8,413 nucleotides of DNA, from positions 1 through 8,413 of the forward strand of contig JAGXHS010000013.1 in the NCBI GenBank assembly GCA_024636075.1, written 5' to 3'. The translations under genes and the position numbers were made by a program. Below are positions 6,030 to 8,413 of this stretch, in pieces; the first letter of the stretch is position 1, and the number at the start of each line of letters is the position of its first letter. The notes below the pieces were generated by a model. That model searched no databases, was not told where the DNA came from, and saw nothing but the letters and a program-made list of their open reading frames with translations. Origin of the DNA: Propionibacteriaceae bacterium (GTDB taxonomy: Bacteria > Actinomycetota > Actinomycetes > Propionibacteriales > Propionibacteriaceae).

Positions 6030-6065
6030 CTCCCCAGCCTGCCACTCATCGAATCTTGACGAGCG

Positions 6066-8413
6066 TCAGCGGATTCCCCGATCGAAACGCCGCAGGTCAA
6101 GGGTGGCCGGGTACTCAGCCGAGTTCGGGTGCATCACCGCACCGGCTGCGGGCCAGCCGCTGGTGTCCACCTTTCCGGACGTGTGACCGGTGACGGTGAA
6201 CCGGTTGGACCGGCGTGATTCGGCTTCTGCGGCGTTTACCGGGTAACGGTCATAGCTGCGTCCGCCCGGATGCACGACGTGGTAGGTGAAGCCCCCCAAC
6301 GAGACACCGCTCCACCGATCGACCACATCGAAGGTGAGCGGGGAATGCACACCGATCGTCGGGTGCAACGCAGACGGGGGCGCCCAGGCACGGTAGCGGA
6401 TTCCGCCGACCCTCGCCTCCGAGGCGCCGACGGTGTCGTGGGTGCCGACGCCCCAGCTGGCGGCGGGCATCGTGACCAACGGAACAGGCACACCGTTGCA
6501 GGTGATCACGTGTCGTCCCTCCACCAGTCCGGTGGCTGCCACCTGGACTCGTTCCACTGAAGAGTCGACGTACCGGCTGGTGCCGGATTGGCCGACTTCC
6601 TCGCCCAACACGTTCCAGGGTTCAACACCCATCCGCAGCTCCAGGTGCACGCCGTCGACGTCGGTCTCACCCAGTCGGGGGAATCGGAACTCAAGGAAGG
6701 GTTCGAACCACCGGTCGTCGAATTGCGGGGCATCATCGGCGGTGCTGGCCAGGTAGCGGTTCAGGTCAGCCACCACGGACCGCAGGTCATGGGCCGCGAA
6801 GGCCGGCAGCAGGAACCGGTCGTGCAGCCTGGTTCCCCAGCGCACCAACGAACCGCTGTACGGTTCGTCCCAGAAGCGCGCCACCAGGCTGCGCACCAGC
6901 AGCGCCTGCAACAACGACATCTGCGGATGTGGCGGCATCTCGAACCCGCGCATTTCCAACAGCCCCAGCCGGCCACGCGCTGAATCAGGGCTGTACATCT
7001 TGTCGATGCAGAACTCCGAGCGGTGAGTGTTTCCGGTGATGTCGGTGAGCAAATGGCGGAACAACCTGTCGGTCAACCACGGCTGCGAGGTCCGGCGCCG
7101 CTTCCAGCGCTCCTCAGCCGGCTCGGTATGATCCTTGTCGGCGGCGACGTCGCGGCCCACGTCGTTCGGATACGCCGGGTCGTTCAGGATGTGTTCCAGC
7201 TCGGCGAAGGCGATCTCCAGTTCGTACAGCGTCTCGTGCCGTCCCTCGTCGACCCGCGGCGCCTGGCTGGTGGGGCCGAGGAAGCGACCCGAGAACACGT
7301 ACGACAGCGATGGATGGTGCTGCCAGAAGGTGACCAGCGACCGCAGCAGATCCGGGCGCCGCAACAGCGGCGAATCTGCCGGCCTGCTGCCACCCAGAGT
7401 GATGTGGTTGCCGCCGCCGGTTCCGGTGTGGGCGCCGTCCAGATCGAACTTCTCGGTGGCCAACCCTGCCGTGCGGGCGTCGTCGAACAGGCTGCGGGTC
7501 AGCTCTGAGAGTTCTTCCCAGGTGGCCACGGGTTGGACGTTCACCTCGATCACTCCCGGATCGGGGGTCACGGTCAGCGTCTGCACCCGAGGATCCCCCG
7601 GCAGTGGGTAGCCTTCCAACACCACTGGCTGGTGCAGGTCGGTGGCAGTCGCCTCCAATGCGCGCAGCAAGGCGATGCAGTCGGTGAGTTCTTCCAGGGG
7701 TGGCAGGAAGACGAACAAGTGCCCGTCACGTTCCTCGACGGTCAACGCAGTCCGCGGAGCGTCCTCGATGGCCAGTTCGCGGGCCGATTCCACCGAGTCG
7801 GCAGCCTCGCCCAGTACCTCGCGCAGTGGTGGGAAGGGATCGAAGCTGCTCTTCTCCGGGGCCGCCGGGACTTCTCCCCATGCGATGGATGACAATGGCA
7901 GCCGCAGACCCAGCGGTGAGGTGCCCTGAGTCAGGAAGAGGTGCTTGCGACGCGTGCGCCAGCGCGCCGTGGCCCAACCCTCACCATCGGGGTCGATGAA
8001 CAGCGGCACCACGAACCCGCGGGGGTCATCCAGATGCCGGTCGTCCAACTCGTCGACGATGGATTGGCGCGATTCCTCGTCCTGCAGCGATTCATGGCTC
8101 GGGTCCGGATCGATCTCGGGTCGCTCACCCTTGGGTTGCTGTGCCTCGAACAACAGGCTCGCGACGGTGTCGTCGTAGGCCGGTTGCACCACATCACGCG
8201 GCACTCCCAACCTCGCCGCCGTCTGCACGGCGAACTTCTCCAGAATGGAGTTGCGGTTCTCCAACCACGCCGTGTCCGGCTCCGACCACGGATCCTCCAG
8301 CAGGTTCTGGTCCTGCCACAGTGCCTCGCCGTCGTCACGCCAGCTGAGTGCTATCTGCCAGCGTGGCACCGGCTCACCGGGGTACCACTTGCCCTGCCCG
8401 TGTTGGGTGAGAC
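6066..8413 (-). CDS. Transglutaminase-associated DUF2126 (putative amidoligase) protein, N-terminus beyond window
   Basis: The frame stays open to the right edge: upstream of the GTG at 8369 it reads LTQHGQGKWYPGEPVPRWQ, the conserved entry into the DUF2126 region, so that GTG is internal and the gene is 5'-truncated. The visible 781 residues are essentially all DUF2126 (Pfam PF09899, described as a putative amidoligase). Family members are about 1,100 residues with an N-terminal transglutaminase-like cysteine-protease domain, which must lie outside. With the edge Leu as residue 1, visible motifs are HGQGKWYPGEP (4-14), DGAHTGTGGGNHITLGG (H328 and GTGGGNH 330-336, likely metal or nucleotide site by analogy with glutamine-synthetase-like ligases), a PSLSYVFSGRFLGPTSQAPRVDE block just after it, and SEFCIDKMYSPD. 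No signal peptide can be judged. In other bacteria such genes sit with circularly permuted ATP-grasp and alpha-E proteins; those would be expected to the right. The substrate is not established. Confidence 0.93.
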   Translation of the reverse strand, partial: LTQHGQGKWYPGEPVPRWQIALSWRDDGEALWQDQNLLEDPWSEPDTAWLENRNSILEKFAVQTAARLGVPRDVVQPAYDDTVASLLFEAQQPKGERPEIDPDPSHESLQDEESRQSIVDELDDRHLDDPRGFVVPLFIDPDGEGWATARWRTRRKHLFLTQGTSPLGLRLPLSSIAWGEVPAAPEKSSFDPFPPLREVLGEAADSVESARELAIEDAPRTALTVEERDGHLFVFLPPLEELTDCIALLRALEATATDLHQPVVLEGYPLPGDPRVQTLTVTPDPGVIEVNVQPVATWEELSELTRSLFDDARTAGLATEKFDLDGAHTGTGGGNHITLGGSRPADSPLLRRPDLLRSLVTFWQHHPSLSYVFSGRFLGPTSQAPRVDEGRHETLYELEIAFAELEHILNDPAYPNDVGRDVAADKDHTEPAEERWKRRRTSQPWLTDRLFRHLLTDITGNTHRSEFCIDKMYSPDSARGRLGLLEMRGFEMPPHPQMSLLQALLVRSLVARFWDEPYSGSLVRWGTRLHDRFLLPAFAAHDLRSVVADLNRYLASTADDAPQFDDRWFEPFLEFRFPRLGETDVDGVHLELRMGVEPWNVLGEEVGQSGTSRYVDSSVERVQVAATGLVEGRHVITCNGVPVPLVTMPAASWGVGTHDTVGASEARVGGIRYRAWAPPSALHPTIGVHSPLTFDVVDRWSGVSLGGFTYHVVHPGGRSYDRYPVNAAEAESRRSNRFTVTGHTSGKVDTSGWPAAGAVMHPNSAEYPATLDLRRFDRGIR

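Overview
The window looks like chromosomal DNA of a high-GC Gram-positive bacterium (Actinomycetota). GC is high with strong G/C bias at third codon positions. The IlvD is the long form I remember from Corynebacterium and E. coli. The right edge carries a transglutaminase/DUF2126 protein of the type also found in mycobacteria. The genus cannot be fixed from the sequence alone.

Layout. (1) 1-1946, plus strand: the C-terminal ~650 residues of a glycogen/alpha-glucan phosphorylase (glgP) whose N-terminus lies left of the window. (2) 1947-2515: a 569-bp gap without an obvious known gene, and the most unusual part of the window. It holds a possible promoter, an ~88-nt rod of three nested helices, two smaller hairpins, and two strong hairpins (2182-2220 and 2240-2270) with unrelated stems but the identical 7-base loop CTCATAC. 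To the right is a minus-strand ORF (2471 to 2253) with coding-like base composition and no recognised family. (3) 2516-4354, plus: ilvD, dihydroxy-acid dehydratase of branched-chain amino acid synthesis, probably translated from a leaderless mRNA. (4) 4362-5333, plus: a diacylglycerol/sphingosine-kinase-like lipid kinase, 7 bases after the ilvD stop and probably coupled to it. (5) 5253-6029, minus: a multi-spanning TspO/MBR-like membrane protein that overlaps the lipid kinase tail-to-tail by 81 bp. (6) 6066-8413, minus: the C-terminal 781 residues of a very large transglutaminase-associated DUF2126 (putative amidoligase) protein that runs off the right edge; it probably shares a transcript with the TspO-like gene.

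How the genes work together. The window spans the ends of several unrelated units: glycogen breakdown, a branched-chain amino acid gene joined to a lipid kinase, and a convergent minus-strand unit of DUF2126 protein plus membrane protein. The coding genes are mostly ordinary family members. The best candidate for something undescribed is the structured gap 2017-2270, read here as a possible non-coding RNA or an unusual double terminator. No CRISPR array, rRNA, tRNA, insertion sequence or phage gene was recognised.
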